DNA of 64,000 bases from Bathynomus jamesi (lineage: Eukaryota > Arthropoda > Malacostraca > Isopoda > Cirolanidae). The notes beneath the pieces are model-generated. The model ran no database searches. It was not told the DNA's origin and saw nothing but the letters and a program-made list of their open reading frames with translations. Both the position numbers and the translations under genes were made by a program. This document shows, piece by piece, positions 1 to 11,942 of the stretch. Where the stretch lies: contig JAJOZX010001871.1 in the NCBI GenBank assembly GCA_023014485.1, forward strand, positions 32,501 through 96,500. The letters run 5' to 3'. The stretch's first letter is position 1. Each line of letters opens with the position of its first letter.

Positions 1-1845
1 GTCAACGATTCTATCAGCTATTATCCTTTCTAATAATTTACCTACAACTGAAGTGAGACTAATAGGACGATAGTTCCCTGGACTTTCGTGATCCCCTTTC
101 TTAAAGATAGGGGTCACGTTGGCCTCCCTCCAGTCACCAGGCACCTGGCCCATCACCAACGATTTGTTGAAGACTGTAGCCAGGTGGGGAGCCACCTGGT
201 CGCGCACTTCTCGCAAAACACTGGGGAGAAACTGGTCTGGCCCAGGAGCCTTAAACGCGCTCAGTTTGTCTATTCTATGAGCAACGACTGTCGCGGTACA
301 TCTAACACTATCCAGGCCAGCACCTTCGTGCCTCACAGCTGGCTCGGGGATGACGCGGGTATCCTCCCTGGTGAACACTCCCGCAAAGTACTCATTAAGC
401 ACATTAGCGATGTCCGCGTCGGAGGTCCGCAGAACGCCGCTTCCGTCCTTTAAAGGACCTATCATGCTTCTAATGGGCTTTCTACTATTAACATAACTGA
501 AGAACTCCTTAGGGTTCCCCTTGCAGAGGCTTGCCACCCGTAGTTCTTCGTTACGTTTCGCTAGCCTAACCTTCGCCTTCACTTCCCTACACAGGCGGAC
601 ATACGCTTCAGTGTTCTCGTGGGAACGATTGGCCTTCGCCCTCCTATACGCTACTTTCCTATTTCGGATAGCCGAAGCGATGCCACGATTGAACCACTTA
701 GGCTGCGTTGAAGCAGGGGTGACCGGTTTTGAGGGTATGGCAGCAGACTGCAGCACCATAAACTCATCCCGGAATGCACTCCACACTCCCTCAACATCGC
801 CGCCAACCTCTAACCCCATCTCTGCTACGCTATCCCTGAGGCTAACAAAGTTCGCCCGCCGGAGATCGAGCTTACTGCCTCTCGAGTTACTACGCTTCAC
901 CCGAGGGACGCACACACGGAACCTAATAAGACCGTGATCACTCCCGCCCAACGATTCGTCAACGGTGAGGCCAGTGACGAGGTTGTCTTCGGTCGTGAAT
1001 ACTAAGTCTAGAACGCTTTCGCCTCGTGTAGGCTCGTTGACCCACTGAGTGAGGAAGTTCTCATCAGCAAAGTCAACTAGCCTCCTCCCTTCAGCATCGG
1101 CAGTCCTGTTTTCCCACTTTATGCCGCGACAGTTGAAGTCTCCTAAAACTACACACACCCTATCCCCTAGCAGGCTACTGAGTTCGGTGTACAGGGCTGT
1201 ATCCTCCTCGAGGAGGAGATGCGGAGGTCTGTACACCAAGATTAACCTATAGTTCGTCCCTCCCACGTTCAGATCGACGCCAAGCAGCTCCCGTTCCGAC
1301 CGGAACTGGCAGTCAACCGGACTCAACGTGTCTCTGACGTATATTAGTACCCCACCCCCCTCCCCACGGGTGCGGTCTTTGCGAAACATTCTATACCCGG
1401 GAATTTCGAACTCCCCAACGTAGTCCCTACGATCAGTATGAATCCAGGACTCGGTGATAGCAACGATATCCTGGTATTCTGATGCTAAGAGCGCCCGTAG
1501 CTCGCGAAACTTGTTCCTAATTGACCTAGCATTAAAAAGCATTGCACGGAGGGAGCCTTCCCTATTCTGACCCCTAGCACGACCCGTTTCCCGAACAGCC
1601 AGGCTGTCGGGAGTTGAAGAGCCCCTCACTAACGAGGGGGCAACTTCCGCAGGAGACTGAGCCCCCTCCAACGTAGGAGGAGGGTCACCCACCTGTACTT
1701 CGACGCACCCTTCAGTCGAAGGTACGTCCGCCACCGGCTCATCCTCATCTCTCCCCGGTGGGGGCCCATCATCTCTCCCGGACTCGACCTCACCATTCTG
1801 TATAGGTGCCGGTCGAGCAGCGCGCCTAGCACACCTTTACCCTTG
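1..1845 (-). pseudogene. CR1-like LINE ORF2: APE endonuclease plus start of reverse transcriptase (runs off left edge)
   Basis: The minus strand is open without a stop from 1845 down to base 1, about 615 codons; a good start is the ATG at 1540-1542 (MLFNARSIRNKF), giving 514 codons in the window. Seen in order: ITESWI (near 1450), the endonuclease core GDFNC (near 1135), LDLVFT (near 1000), SDHGLIRF (near 925), then a linker and the RT start with FKAPGPDQF (near 240), NVTPIFKKGD (near 105) and NYRPISLTS (near 55). The order of apurinic-type endonuclease then RT is typical of CR1 and Jockey LINEs, which nick the target and prime reverse transcription there. RT palm motifs lie outside the window. 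The frame overlaps the 3' end of the esterase ORF1 by about 200 bp. I saw no inactivating change in this part, so 'pseudogene' applies to the whole element because ORF1 is shifted. Confidence 0.88.
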
Positions 1846-2516
1846 TCATTGAGGTGGACACCATCCCTCTGGTAAAGGTCCCACCTACCCGAAAATGCAT
1901 CGAAGGGGTCAATAAACTTCACGCCCAGCGGAACGCACAAGTCTTGTACCCTCTCGTTGATGCCAATGACCTTACTGAGCGCTGGTCACTGACATTCATT
2001 CGCGGTAAAATACCCATTAACATTCCCCTGTCTGTCTTCAGTTTTAGATCATCCGCAAGAGACATGATCTCGGTGATGATCCCTTCTGTAAGACCTACCC
2101 CACCGCCTTTGAGGAACAGGTCATTGCCACCAGCGTGGACAACGATCGCAGTCCTCCGACTAGCCACGCGCACCTTCTCTACCTCCTTCCTTAAGTGCGC
2201 CGTTCCCCGCCCAGGTAAGCACCTTACCTTCCTCCCATCCCGGTTTGCAGAAGCAAAGTACTTCTCCTGGCCCCTGATCTGCGAGTCCCCAATCAAAACG
2301 GTGTCTTCCTCCTTCGAGCACAGGAGACTAAAGCGGTTAGAGGTCTTGACAGGGGCAACTGGGGTCTCAGGCTTCGGCTTCGCAGCCTTCTTGCCCGAGA
2401 CCTTTCGAAACCCGTCGCCACCCATACACGCAGTTACACCACCCGACCCACCCCGACAGGTAGCTACATCCTTCGGTTTCTTTGGGCCATCAGCAGGCCC
2501 CTTCCCACCCTTTCTT
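1629..2516 (-). pseudogene. CR1-like LINE ORF1 with SGNH/GDSL esterase domain, frameshifted
   Basis: A Lys/Gly/Pro-rich N-terminal part with a Cys-Arg-Gly-Gly stretch leads into an esterase-like domain. The SGNH blocks are visible: GDSQIRG (nucleophile Ser, near 2290), HAGGNDL (near 2125) and DGVHLNDKG (Asp-x-x-His, near 1855). ORF1 proteins of CR1 and L2-type LINEs are known to carry such esterases. The reading frame shifts by one base near 1980-1983, just after MNVSDQ; downstream the domain continues in the other frame through INERVQDLCVPLG and ends at 1629. The frame is open upstream to a stop at 2517-2519. Immediately downstream and overlapping is the ORF2 of the same element. Confidence 0.8.
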
Positions 2517-2572
2517 CATTGGCCCCTCCCACCCTTCTCTATCGATCCCTTCCCACCCTTCTCTATCAGCCC
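2499..2572. repeat. 24-bp minisatellite at the 5' end of the CR1-like element
   Basis: About three near-copies of a C-rich 24-bp unit (CCCTTCCCACCCTTCTCTATC). Read on the minus strand the unit is eight codons of the type IEKGGKGS, so it could be a repeat in the N-terminus of ORF1, or a 5' untranslated repeat. Confidence 0.6.
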
Positions 2573-2620
2573 CTTCTTTGAGCCCTCCCTTTGTTCTAGA
2601 TACTTAATCTTACAGTTTGA

Positions 2621-3499
2621 TATATATATATATATAGAGAGAGAGAGATATATAGAGAGAGAGAGATATATAGAGAGAGAGAGAGATATATAGAGAGAGA
2701 GAGAGATATATAGAGAGAGAGAGAGATATATAGAGAGAGAGAGAGATATATAGAGAGAGAGAGAGATATATAGAGAGAGAGAGAGATATATAGAGAGAGA
2801 GAGAGATATATAGAGAGAGAGAGAGATATATAGAGAGAGAGAGAGATATATAGAGAGAGAGAGAGATATATAGAGAGAGAGAGAGATATATAGAGAGAGA
2901 GAGAGATATATAGAGAGAGAGAGATATATATAGAGAGAGAGAGATATATAGAGAGAGAGAGATATATAGAGAGAGAGAGATATATAGAGAGAGAGAGATA
3001 TATAGAGAGAGAGAGATATATAGAGAGAGAGAGAGATATATAGAGAGAGAGAGAGATATATAGAGAGAGAGAGAGATATATAGAGAGAGAGAGATATATA
3101 TAGAGAGAGAGAGATATATAGAGAGAGAGAGAATATATAGAGAGAGAGAGATATATAGAGAGAGAGAGAGATATATAGAGAGAGAGAGATATATAGAGAG
3201 AGAGAGAGATATATAGAGAGAGAGAGAGATATATAGAGAGAGAGAGATATATAGAGAGAGAGAGATATAGAGAGAGAGAGATATATAGAGAGAGAGAGAG
3301 ATATATAGAGAGAGAGATATATAGAGAGAGAGATATATATAGAGAGAGAGAGATATATAGAGAGAGAGAGATATATAGAGAGAGAGAGATATATAGAGAG
3401 AGAGAGATATATAGAGAGAGAGAGATATATATAGAGAGAGAGATATATATAGAGAGAGAGATATATATAGAGAGATATATAGAGATATAGAGAGAGATC
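2621..3499. repeat. Compound microsatellite (GA)n/(TA)n, about 880 bp
   Basis: Units of TATATA followed by five to seven GA repeat, with small variations in length, roughly fifty times. Long open frames on the minus strand (Tyr-Leu-Ser-Leu-Ser-Ile repeats) arise only because the repeat lacks stop codons. It separates the minus-strand CR1-like element from a plus-strand LINE. Confidence 0.97.
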
Positions 3500-5243
3500 A
3501 CAAACGAGTTTATGCTGACAAAGGAGATAACACAAAATACCAGAAAAAGTAACTGCCTAGATCTGGTATTCACGAATAACGCGAACTTGATTGCTGATAT
3601 AACAATAACCCCAACCATTATCTCAGACCAAAACATAATCGAGATATCAACAAATATGGCGATAACATTAAAAGACAGTACACATACGGAAAGAAGCAAA
3701 TTTGGGGCTTTGAACTTAAACTCAAAGACCATAAATTGGGAAGAAATCAGATCACACATGGCCTAAATAGAGTGTAGAACAGTTTTAGCGAATAAAATAA
3801 CTGAGGAAATGCTAACAACCTTGGAAGAAAAGACGCTGAGAATTTTAGAAAAATATGCTCCGAAAGCACAGCCAAAAGGAAAGAACTGACTAGAGAGGCA
3901 AAAGAGAAGAATATTCCGCAAAAGAAAGAGAGGTGCGGCGAAGTTAGCTAATTGCGGAGACAACAATGCCAGGAAAGTAATACAAGAAAAACTGGAGGGT
4001 ATCGATAGGGAAATACAAAACCTGATTAAGGGCAATGCAGAGAGGGAAGAAGAAAAGGCGGTAGAAGCAATAAAGGAAAATCCAAAATACTTCTATAGCT
4101 ATGAGAAAAAGAAAAGAAAAAAACGCGCGCCACTATCAGGCCCTTAAGAAAAGGAAATAATGAAGTAACCGACGATCTAGGAGAAATATCTGAAACATTG
4201 AGAGCCCAGTATGAATCGATCTTCAGTACCCCAAAAAAACAAAGCGATACCTGACATAGATGCATTCTTCGAAGAGAAATTGCAAGGAAAATGTATAACA
4301 GACTTTATTTTTACCCCAGAAGATGAAGTGCGAGCCATAGGAAAAATTAAATCACATTCAGCTGCAGGTCCGGACAAATAGAACGCATTATTGATTAAAA
4401 AACTGTAATAATTAAATAGCTACACCCTTACATTGGATATGGAGAAGATCCCTAGACACTGGGGAAATACCGAGCATCTTGAAAAGAGCGAACATTGTCC
4501 CTATACATAAAGGAGGGATAGATCTCAAGCAAAGAACTATAGACCAGTGTCACTGACGTCGTCCCACCTCACCAAAATATTTGAAAGAATAGTCAGAGAG
4601 AAAATCTGACTTCTTGGAGACACTGGAAAGATTCAACGAAAATCAGCACGGATTCCGATCAGGAAGATCATGCCTATCACAATTTATAGAGCACTATAAC
4701 AATATCCTAGATGTAATTGAAGGCAATGAAAACTACGATGTCATATACACGGATTTTTCTAAAGCTTTCGACAGATGCGATCATGGTATAATAGCACATA
4801 AAATGAAACATATGGGAATAACAGGCAAAGTGGGAAAATGGATCTACAACTTTCTCAGAAAACGTCTACAGGTCGTCATAATTCAAGGTATAACATCATC
4901 AGAATCAGAAGTACGCAGCTCAGTACGACAAGGTACAGTACTAGCCCCACTCCTGTTCATTATCATGCTAACAGACATAGACAATGGAGTAAACAGCACA
5001 AGTATAGTACCATCCTTTGCAGACGATACAAAGATCAGCAGAAAAATCAGCAATGCAAATGAGGTAGAGGCCTTGCAGAGGGACACGAACAAAATAAACA
5101 AATAGTCAGAAGATAACAACATAACATTTAACATCGGGAAATTTCAGCTCTTGAGATTTGGTAGAAATGAGAAATTTAAACAGACTGAATATTATGCTCC
5201 AGGTAGACAGGAAATTCGGAGAAGGACGATAGCGGACGACTTG
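3500..5243 (+). pseudogene. LINE-1a endonuclease C-terminus and reverse transcriptase, multiply broken
   Basis: An open stretch (3512-3766) carries LDLVFTNN and ISDQNIIEI, the end of an apurinic-type endonuclease. A degraded linker follows with several stops (for example near 3764, 4145, 4380), still readable as LEKYAPKAQPKGKN and NPKYFYSYEKKK. The RT starts near 4490 (KNYRPVSLTS near 4530) and has a good open part at 4614-5105 with NQHGFRSGRSC, YTDFSKAFDRCDH, SSVRQGTVLAPLLF and the catalytic FADDT. This order is that of the CR1/Jockey RT. A stop at 5103-5105 and the LINE insertion at 5244 end it. It cannot encode active protein. Confidence 0.82.
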
Positions 5244-6704
5244 AAATTTTGGAAATTTGTTAAGAATCAAACGGGTGTCAAAAATGTCCTCCCTCCGACA
5301 ATCGATGGGGTGTCGGGGGAGGATGAAATTGCAAAGCTGTGGAAAAAACACTATTCTAACGTTCTTAACAGTGTGAGTAGGGATAATCTTAAGATAGATT
5401 GCAGCGAAATGATTGTGGAAGGGACAAGGGAAAATACTTTGATATCATTTTCTGAAGTAGAGAGGTTAATTAAAGAGTTAAAGACTTTCTGTGTCAGAGG
5501 TAGATGATTTATCGAATGAGCACTTAAAATATGCCAATGGCCTAGTATGTCTGCATATATCATTGCTCCTATCAGCCATGCTTGCTCATAGCTATATCTC
5601 TGCAGAGTTCATGAGGGTATATATCTTGCCCCTGGTCAAAAATAAGTACGGAGACATTCTGTCCAGCAATAATTACAGGCCTATTGCTGTCGCTTTCTGC
5701 TTCTCGTAAATACTAGAAAAACTCGTTACGCTGATTAAATGATTTCCTCTGGACATCTAATCAGTTTGGCTTTAAAAGGTCCCACTCAACTGACCTCTGT
5801 ATCTATGTACTTAAAGAAACAATATCTAAATACATTGACAGTATTTCAATTATTTATAGCTGTTTCCTAGATATAAGTAAGGCATATGATAGGGTGAACC
5901 ACAATATTTTATTTGCAAAACTAGAAGACAGGAAGGTTCCCATGTACATATTAAATTTATTGAAATTTTGGTATTCCCACCAATATTTCACTGTTAGGTG
6001 GGGCAATGTACTATCCGAGTGTTTTGGCTCCTCTTGCGGGGTGAGACAAGGCACCATGCTCTCCCCTACGCTGTTTAATGTGTATATCGACGGATTAATT
6101 GCTTCACTTAATGAGGCAACAGTAGGATGTTGTATAGATAACACAAGGATAAATAACTTAGTTTATGCCGATGATATGGTGTTAAGTCCCTCTGTTAAAG
6201 GTCTGGATCGGCTACTAAAAGTCTGCGAAGTGTATTCGCAGAAACATGATATTTTTTTTAATGTTACAAAAACTAAGGTTATGCAATTTCATCCGAAAAG
6301 CTGTAAGCAGCCAGCTGATATAAGGCTTAAAATGAATGGTGAAGTAATTGAGGAAGTACAAGAGTTTAAGTGTTTGGGTCAAACTATTACCAGCTCCTTG
6401 AGTGATGACTCGGATATAAGAAAATCTCGAAGCCTGTGTGCTAAAGCGAATATGACCATAAGGAACTTTCGATTCTGTACAAGTGAAGCTAAACTCTCTC
6501 TTTCGTACTTTCTGCAGTAATATATACGGACAGCAACTGTGGGTGAATTATAAAAAAGATTCTGGTAGAACTCTAAATTTGCTGAAAACAGGTCTTTTAG
6601 ACTCTTACATAAATTACCCCCGAGATGCTCAGCTTCGCAAATGTTTGCTACCCGCAATGTCCCGAGCTTCCCGGAGGTTACAAGACGTGCTCAACACAGT
6701 CTAA
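5244..6704 (+). pseudogene. LINE-2 reverse transcriptase, frameshifted
   Basis: Recognisable blocks: FWKFVKNQTGVKNVLPP (near 5250), DDLSNEHLKYANG (5500, one frame over), RVYILPLVKNKYG and NYRPIAVAFCFS (near 5620-5700), QFGFKRS (near 5760), then 5894-6520 with GVRQGTMLSPTLFNVYIDGL and the catalytic YADDMVL (near 6164). At least three frame changes and a stop (near 5709) break it. A thumb-like part follows (FKCLGQTITSSLSDDSDIR). The YADD box and the SPSVKGLDRLL sequence after it separate this LINE from LINE-1a (FADDT). I cannot name the clade with certainty. Confidence 0.8.
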
Positions 6705-6958
6705 TGCAAAGAATTGAAAAATCAACCAACCCGATCATCCAAGCTATTCATGAGTCCTGCCATTTACCCTCTAACCTATGGACTTCTTGGTACGAAAACA
6801 TCTGTCTGTAGCTCCACTTAACTTCGGCATTACAGTATTATTTCTAATCAAATGTATATATTTCTATCCTTAGTATATGAACTGTCATTGTATTAATAAT
6901 ATTTGTCATATGGACTATGGATGGACTATAGTCTGCCAATAAACCTTTTCATTTTCAA
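5244..6958 (+). mobile_element. Second LINE (LINE-2) inserted in LINE-1a
   Basis: The left end starts within coding sequence (5'-truncated). The right end carries an AATAAA signal about 20 bp before the junction and a short TTTCA-rich tail. The same 3' end (CCAATAAACCTTTTCAT) is found inverted near 49565-49590 in another copy, which fixes the right boundary. LINE-1a coding ends at ADDL on the left and resumes at TDDAKFE on the right. No clear target duplication is seen and about 10 bp of the target seem lost. Confidence 0.8.
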
Positions 6959-7620
6959 TAATGACCGATGATGCGAAATTCGAAATACAAAATCAGATAG
7001 CGATAAACAAAGCAAAAAGAGTCGCGGGACAAGTACTAATAACGTTCAAAAAGAGGAACAAGACAGTAATGATACCCCTGCTGAGAACACTGATTATACT
7101 AAAACTTGAATACTGGTAAGTTTTGACGTCCGCATATAAAAAGGAAGAAATTAATAAACTAGAAGAAATGCAGTGACATTTCACAGCCAAGGTTGATGGC
7201 TGCAAAGAAATCAACTACTGGGAAAGACTCCGTAAACTAAATCCATACTCCTTGGAAAGAAGAAGAGACAGCTGCACCATAATCTACATATGGAAAATGA
7301 TCGAAAAACTGGTACCAAACCTCAAACTAAACCCAAACAACCAAACAACGCTGGAAAATAGGAAAGGCAGAATATGTAGTGCTCCAAAATTAAAGGCCCG
7401 ACAAGGGACCTCCTCAACACTGAAGCAAAATAGCTTGGTTGTCAGGGGGCCAAGAGTTTTTAACCAGCTTCCAAAGTACCTCAGACACGTTCAGGGTCAA
7501 AGCTTAAGTCTTCAAAAGAATACTAGATGCCTGGCTCAGGACGGTACCAAGCCAGGCCTAGCGGCGGGACCACGAGCTTGACCTTGTGAAGAGAGACCAA
7601 CACAGGGAACCTAAACGAGG
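6959..7620 (+). pseudogene. LINE-1a C-terminal coding part and 3' tail, resuming after LINE-2
   Basis: Resumes at TDDAKFE and continues through VMIPLLRTLIILKLEYW, a stop near 7174, NYWERLRKLNPYSLERRR and KLVPNLKLNP to the C-terminus near 7580. The 38.8-kb copy matches nearly residue for residue, including VMIPLLKTLIIPKLEYC and NYWERLRELDLYSLETRR. This region is the thumb and tail of a CR1/Jockey RT. The 3' end is followed by (TA)n at about 7630. Confidence 0.8.
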
Positions 7621-7789
7621 TTAACGAGAATATATATATATGTTCTGGGCCTCTACCTAATTTACTTTTCATTAATTTCTGCAACATTTGTGGCCTTTTC
7701 TCAAATTTTCAATCTGTTTAACACCACCTCTCCTCTAAACCTCATCTTCTTTTCCTTTTCTGTACCCTCTTACTTTCTCTATATTCAAT

Positions 7790-8419
7790 TTCACTCCAAA
7801 GGTGGATGTTGCGTATATGTACGCAATGACCTAAATTGTTCTCGTATCCCGAACTCGAATCCTCTGAATTCTATACCCTCTGGCTAGGCTTACATGCCAC
7901 TCTCAAACTAAATACATCTGCGCTGTTTACCTTTCTCCTAATTCTATTGATTATCCAAAATTCTTTGACTACCTCATTTCCAAAGTGGAATACGTTCTAT
8001 CCCCATCTCCTTTTACTGAAATTTCCATTTTAGGAGATTTCAATCTTCACCACCACCTTTGGCTTTCCTCCCATTTCACTAACATCCCTGGTGAACTAGC
8101 GTGCAACTTTTGTATCGTAAATGACCTAGAGCAGATTGTACAGCACCCAACTCATAACCCCGATCGCCTTGGTGATCGGCCCAACATTCTGGATTTATCC
8201 CTTCCTCTCATCATTCTTCTTACACTGTGAAACTTCTTTCTCCATTGGGCTCCTCCGACTACAATTTTATATCTCTTTCTCTCCTATCGCTCCAATTCGG
8301 CCACTGATTGGGAAGCTTTTAGGAAGTACTTCTGTGATTTCCCATGGAATGATTACTACTTCTTCTGTGGACGGTCCTTCCCAATGTGCTGATCGCATCA
8401 TGGAGGTGATTCTCTCTGG
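7790..8419 (+). pseudogene. Jockey-like endonuclease domain, frameshifted
   Basis: Seen in three frames: GGCCVYVRNDLNCS (near 7800), [13 protein letters not shown] (near 7855), [20 protein letters not shown] (near 7988-8042) with the GDFN catalytic core, and [20 protein letters not shown] (near 8127-8185). An apurinic-type endonuclease normally ends with an SDH box; here the matching region (near 8245) is degraded. Coding is cut at 8419 by the hAT insertion. Confidence 0.8.
8412..8419. repeat. Left 8-bp target-site duplication of the hAT element
   Basis: CTCTCTGG directly before the element; the identical CTCTCTGG is at 11935-11942. Confidence 0.95.
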
Positions 8420-11400
8420 CAGGGCCATTTCCTGGCATAAGCAGACTAAGCGGCCGCTTAGGGCCCCGCTGCTACTAGGGGGCCCCTAGACAGGCTCCCA
8501 GGTCATAGCTCATTGGGCAAGAATAGAAATATAGCTGAAGTTATTATTAATATTATTGTTATTATTATTATCATTATTATTATTTTATTGTCGTATTAAT
8601 TAAAGTTTTTGTACAAGACAAATGTGATAAAACGGAGACAAACGAAACGTTTTGGTCGTTATGTGTAAATAACTATTGTGAGATCTTATTTCTATATTAT
8701 TTAACTTTATTCTTACTATATGCTTATACTTTCCTAAATGCTTAATTTTTCTCGTATTGTAAAACATTATTATTATTATTATTATTATTATTATCGTGAT
8801 TATTATTATATAGCAGATTAGTTGTGGTTAACTAGATGTGACTTCGTGCATCTTGGAAAATGAAACATTATCCATCAGGAGCTGAAAACGGAAAAAGAAG
8901 GAAATAGAGGAGAAGCTTTCCAGTAGCACAGGTGAGATGTGCCACTTGTATATTCTTATGATTACAATTCAGGCAACTAGGTTAGGTAGACCATCAAGCT
9001 AGGCAAGTGCTCAGGAATCGTGTAGAGTAAGCTAGTCTCTGTAATATTTATAATATTTCGAAATGTGAAATTTAATGGATCACATCACCTCAAATTCTGT
9101 TCACACAGATCAATTATTTATAAAGATAAGAAAGTGTATTTTAGCAAAATCTAACAGAATATGTGATGTTATGTTCTTCTCAGGAGCACCACTGAAATAT
9201 TTGGAAAAGCCATCCTCAGCAAAGCCTGATGAGTATCATGAGCTAACAGCAGGACCATCCTCTATGCAACCTCAAACACCAGCAGAAGTAGAGCCTGATG
9301 AACCAACAAGTGGCCCATCTTCTGTTCAGCTTCAAACACCATACACAGGCATTTCTACTGAGCAACAAGAAGCCAAGAACCAAGATCTGCTCCACCGCTT
9401 GATCCGTATGACTGGCCAGTTGTCCTGTCAGATGCCTTGAAGACAGATCTGGTGTCTCGAGGACCATTTCAAATCAGTCCAGATTTCACATTCCCTAAAA
9501 GAGAGTACGGTAGAAGCTTTCATCACCATTACATGTACAGAACACTAATTAATGGGGAAAAAATAAAGCGAAGCTGGCTGATGTACTCTAGAAGGAATGA
9601 TGCTCTTTATGCTTCTGCTGCAAGGTGTTTTCAAGGAAGTCGTACAAACTAATTACGGATGGACTTTCAGACTGGAAAAACGTTGGTTCGCTTCTGAAAG
9701 GCCATGAAAATAGTTCAGAACATGCAGATAACATGGCAACATGGAAGGATCTGGAACTGCGGCTAAAAACTGGGAGGACCACTGATCAAACTGAAATGTC
9801 ATTAATGGAGGTAGAGCGAAGACGCTGGCGAGATGTTCTCACACGTCTTGTAAGTATAATCGAATCACTGGCAGAGAGAAACCTTGCTTCCAGGGGGCTT
9901 CCTCTACATTGTACAATCGAGACAATGGCAACTTCTTGAAGGAGGTTGAGCTGTTTGCCAAATTTGATCCAGTGATGAAACAACACATCAGCAGAGTCGA
10001 AAGTGGCCAATATAGTCATTCAAGTTACCTAGGAAACAGCATTCAAAATGAGCTCATTGGGTCCATTAGTGGGAAGATCTGGGATACCATTGTTGCAGAA
10101 ATAAAACAAGCTAAATATTACTCACTCATTTTAGACTGCACTCAAGACATAAGCCACCAAGAACAGATGTCGATTATTATCAGAACTGTTAAAATGGGTG
10201 AAGTACCAGAAATAAAAGAATACTTCTTGGGCTTTCTTGAGGCTTCAGAAAGTACAGGCCTGGGTTTATCATTTCTGATTCTGAAGAGACTAGCTGAACT
10301 GAATATTCACTTTCATGACTGCAGAGGACAGTCATATGACAACGGAGCGAACATGAAGGGCAAGAACAAAGATGTTCAGGCAAGGTTATTAGAGAAGAAC
10401 TGTCGTGCACTCTATGTTCCATGTGGCGCTCACACTCTGAATCTTGTAGTGGCTGATGCAGCTAAAGCTTCCACAGATGCCATCAGCTTCTTTGGCAACG
10501 TACAAAAATTGTACAACCATTTTGCAGCAGCTACACAGAGATGAACAATCCTAAAGAAACACGTGAAGATAACACTCAAGTCTTGGAGTGAAACCAGGTA
10601 GGAGAGCCGGCTTAAGAGCATTAAGGCTGTACGATACCAGAGCCACAACATCAGAGAGGCCCTGTTGGAAGTCAGAAACAATGCCACAGATGCCATAGCC
10701 AGGACTGAAGCACAAGCACTTGCAGAGGAGGTAGGGTCTTATCGCTTTCAGATTTGCACAGTAGTATGGTATGACATTCTTCATGCAGTTAACCATGTGA
10801 GAAAACTTCTGCAGTCTCCTACAATGCAGTTTGATGTGGCAGTCAACCTCCTCACAAACACAAAAGACTCGCTCACCAGCTACAGAAACACAGGTTTTGT
10901 TGCAGCACAAGTCGTAGCTAGGGACATATGTAAGGAAATGAATGTGGAGGCTGTGCTGAAGGAGAAGAGGCTCAGATCCACAAAAAAAGCACTTTGCTTA
11001 AGAAGCTCCTGACGAACCATTTACAGAAGTCTTAAAGAGGCTGGAAGTCAAATTTTTCAATGTGGTGATGGATTGTGCCATCGGGTCAATAAATGAGAGA
11101 TTCAAAACATTAGATGATGTGAGGGACGTATTTGGGGTTCTCCTAAACTTCACCACAATGAACAAGGAAGATTTGTCCTGCAAGTGTGAAAAGTTCTCTA
11201 AGATACTGAGCTCTGGAGCTGACTCTGACATTGATGGAAGAGAACTGGCCCTCGAAATTAACAACTTGCCGACTTTACCTTCACACAACATGACTGCATT
11301 GGAGCTTCTCTCCTTCATTCATCAGAAGCAACTGGAGGAACTATACCCCAATCTCTGGGTTGCACTAAGAATTGCCTGCACTCTACCTGTGACAGTAGCG

Positions 11401-11934
11401 TCAGCCGAGAGGAGCTTCTCTAAGATGAAGCTAATCAGTCCTCAGATCATCAATGGGGCAGGATCGCCTCAGTGGCCTTGGCATCATAAGCATCAAGCAG
11501 GACGTTGGCAGGGAGATTTCATATGATGGTGTTATTGATGATTTCGTCCAGAAAAAAATCTAGGAGGCAAAAATTTTAAAGATACAAACTGTTCTGTATA
11601 ACTGTTACTTATTACACGATTGTATCGTAGAGTTAGTAATTGTTTGGTAGTTGATAATTGCATTATTTTTTTTATACATAGTTCTGTGTCATTTATTCTA
11701 AATAATGTATAAGCTAATTTTCAGGAATTTCATGAAGAGTATTTTTTCTATTTGTCTTCTGAAAGTACATATTTCTTTTGGACATAAATGTTTCATAATT
11801 GTTTTCTATTAACACAGCCATTTTTTGTATGTGTGTGTTGAGGTGATGTAGTAAGGCGTGAGTTGGTGGATGGAGGGGTGGGGCCTCAAATGGATATACT
11901 GCTTAGGGCCCCCTAATGGCTAGAAACGGCCCTG
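8420..11934 (+). mobile_element. hAT transposon inserted in the Jockey-like element
   Basis: 3515 bp bounded by inverted ends CAGGGCCATTTCCTGG (left) and, on the other strand, CAGGGCCGTTTCTAGC (right), each going on as CAT-A/T-AG. The flanks hold a perfect 8-bp duplication, the size expected for hAT, and the CAGGG start is a common hAT terminus. Inside are (ATT)n tracts (8536-8590, 8768-8815) and a broken transposase gene. A stretch of about 370 bp after the gene (11560-11934) is A/T-rich with no coding sign. Confidence 0.93.
9075..11526 (+). pseudogene. hAT transposase (ZMYM1/DUF4371-like), broken
   Basis: In order: a low-complexity N-terminus with repeated PSS-Q-QTP units (9075-9440); a zinc-finger-like region with RGPFQISPDFTFPKRE and GRSFHHHYMY (9437-9652, next frame), where the TTF/ZMYM finger would be; the DUF4371 part (9909-10544) with YYSLILDCTQDISHQEQ, CRGQSYDNGANMKGK and PCGAHTLNLV, which are the DDE-region and C-x2-H signatures of hAT; and the C-terminal dimerisation block (11062-11526) with LPVTVASAERSFSKMKLI. 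At least five frame changes or stops (near 9440, 9650, 9940, 10542, 11010) break the gene. The normal product cuts and pastes the element. Confidence 0.88.
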
Positions 11935-11942
11935 CTCTCTGG
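11935..11942. repeat. Right 8-bp target-site duplication of the hAT element
   Basis: CTCTCTGG, identical to 8412-8419. Confidence 0.95.

Larger units (their letters stand above)
3500..7625 (+). mobile_element. CR1/Jockey-like LINE (LINE-1a), 5'-truncated, interrupted by a second LINE
   Basis: Starts inside the endonuclease domain right at the microsatellite edge, so it is 5'-truncated. Coding matter runs to about 5243, is interrupted by another LINE (5244-6958), and resumes at about 6959 to 7580. The resumed part matches the uninterrupted second copy at 38.8-39.6 kb. Both copies end with a short untranslated tail followed by (TA)n, which suggests that the tail itself ends in TA repeats. Confidence 0.82.

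Noticed and set aside
88..1252. Plus-strand frames of 67-138 codons
   Set aside because: They are antisense to the clear LINE ORF2 on the minus strand and show no domain.
2516..3759. Two long minus-strand frames of 339 and 387 codons
   Set aside because: They are made of the GAGAGATATATA microsatellite and encode only Tyr/Leu/Ser/Ile repeats.
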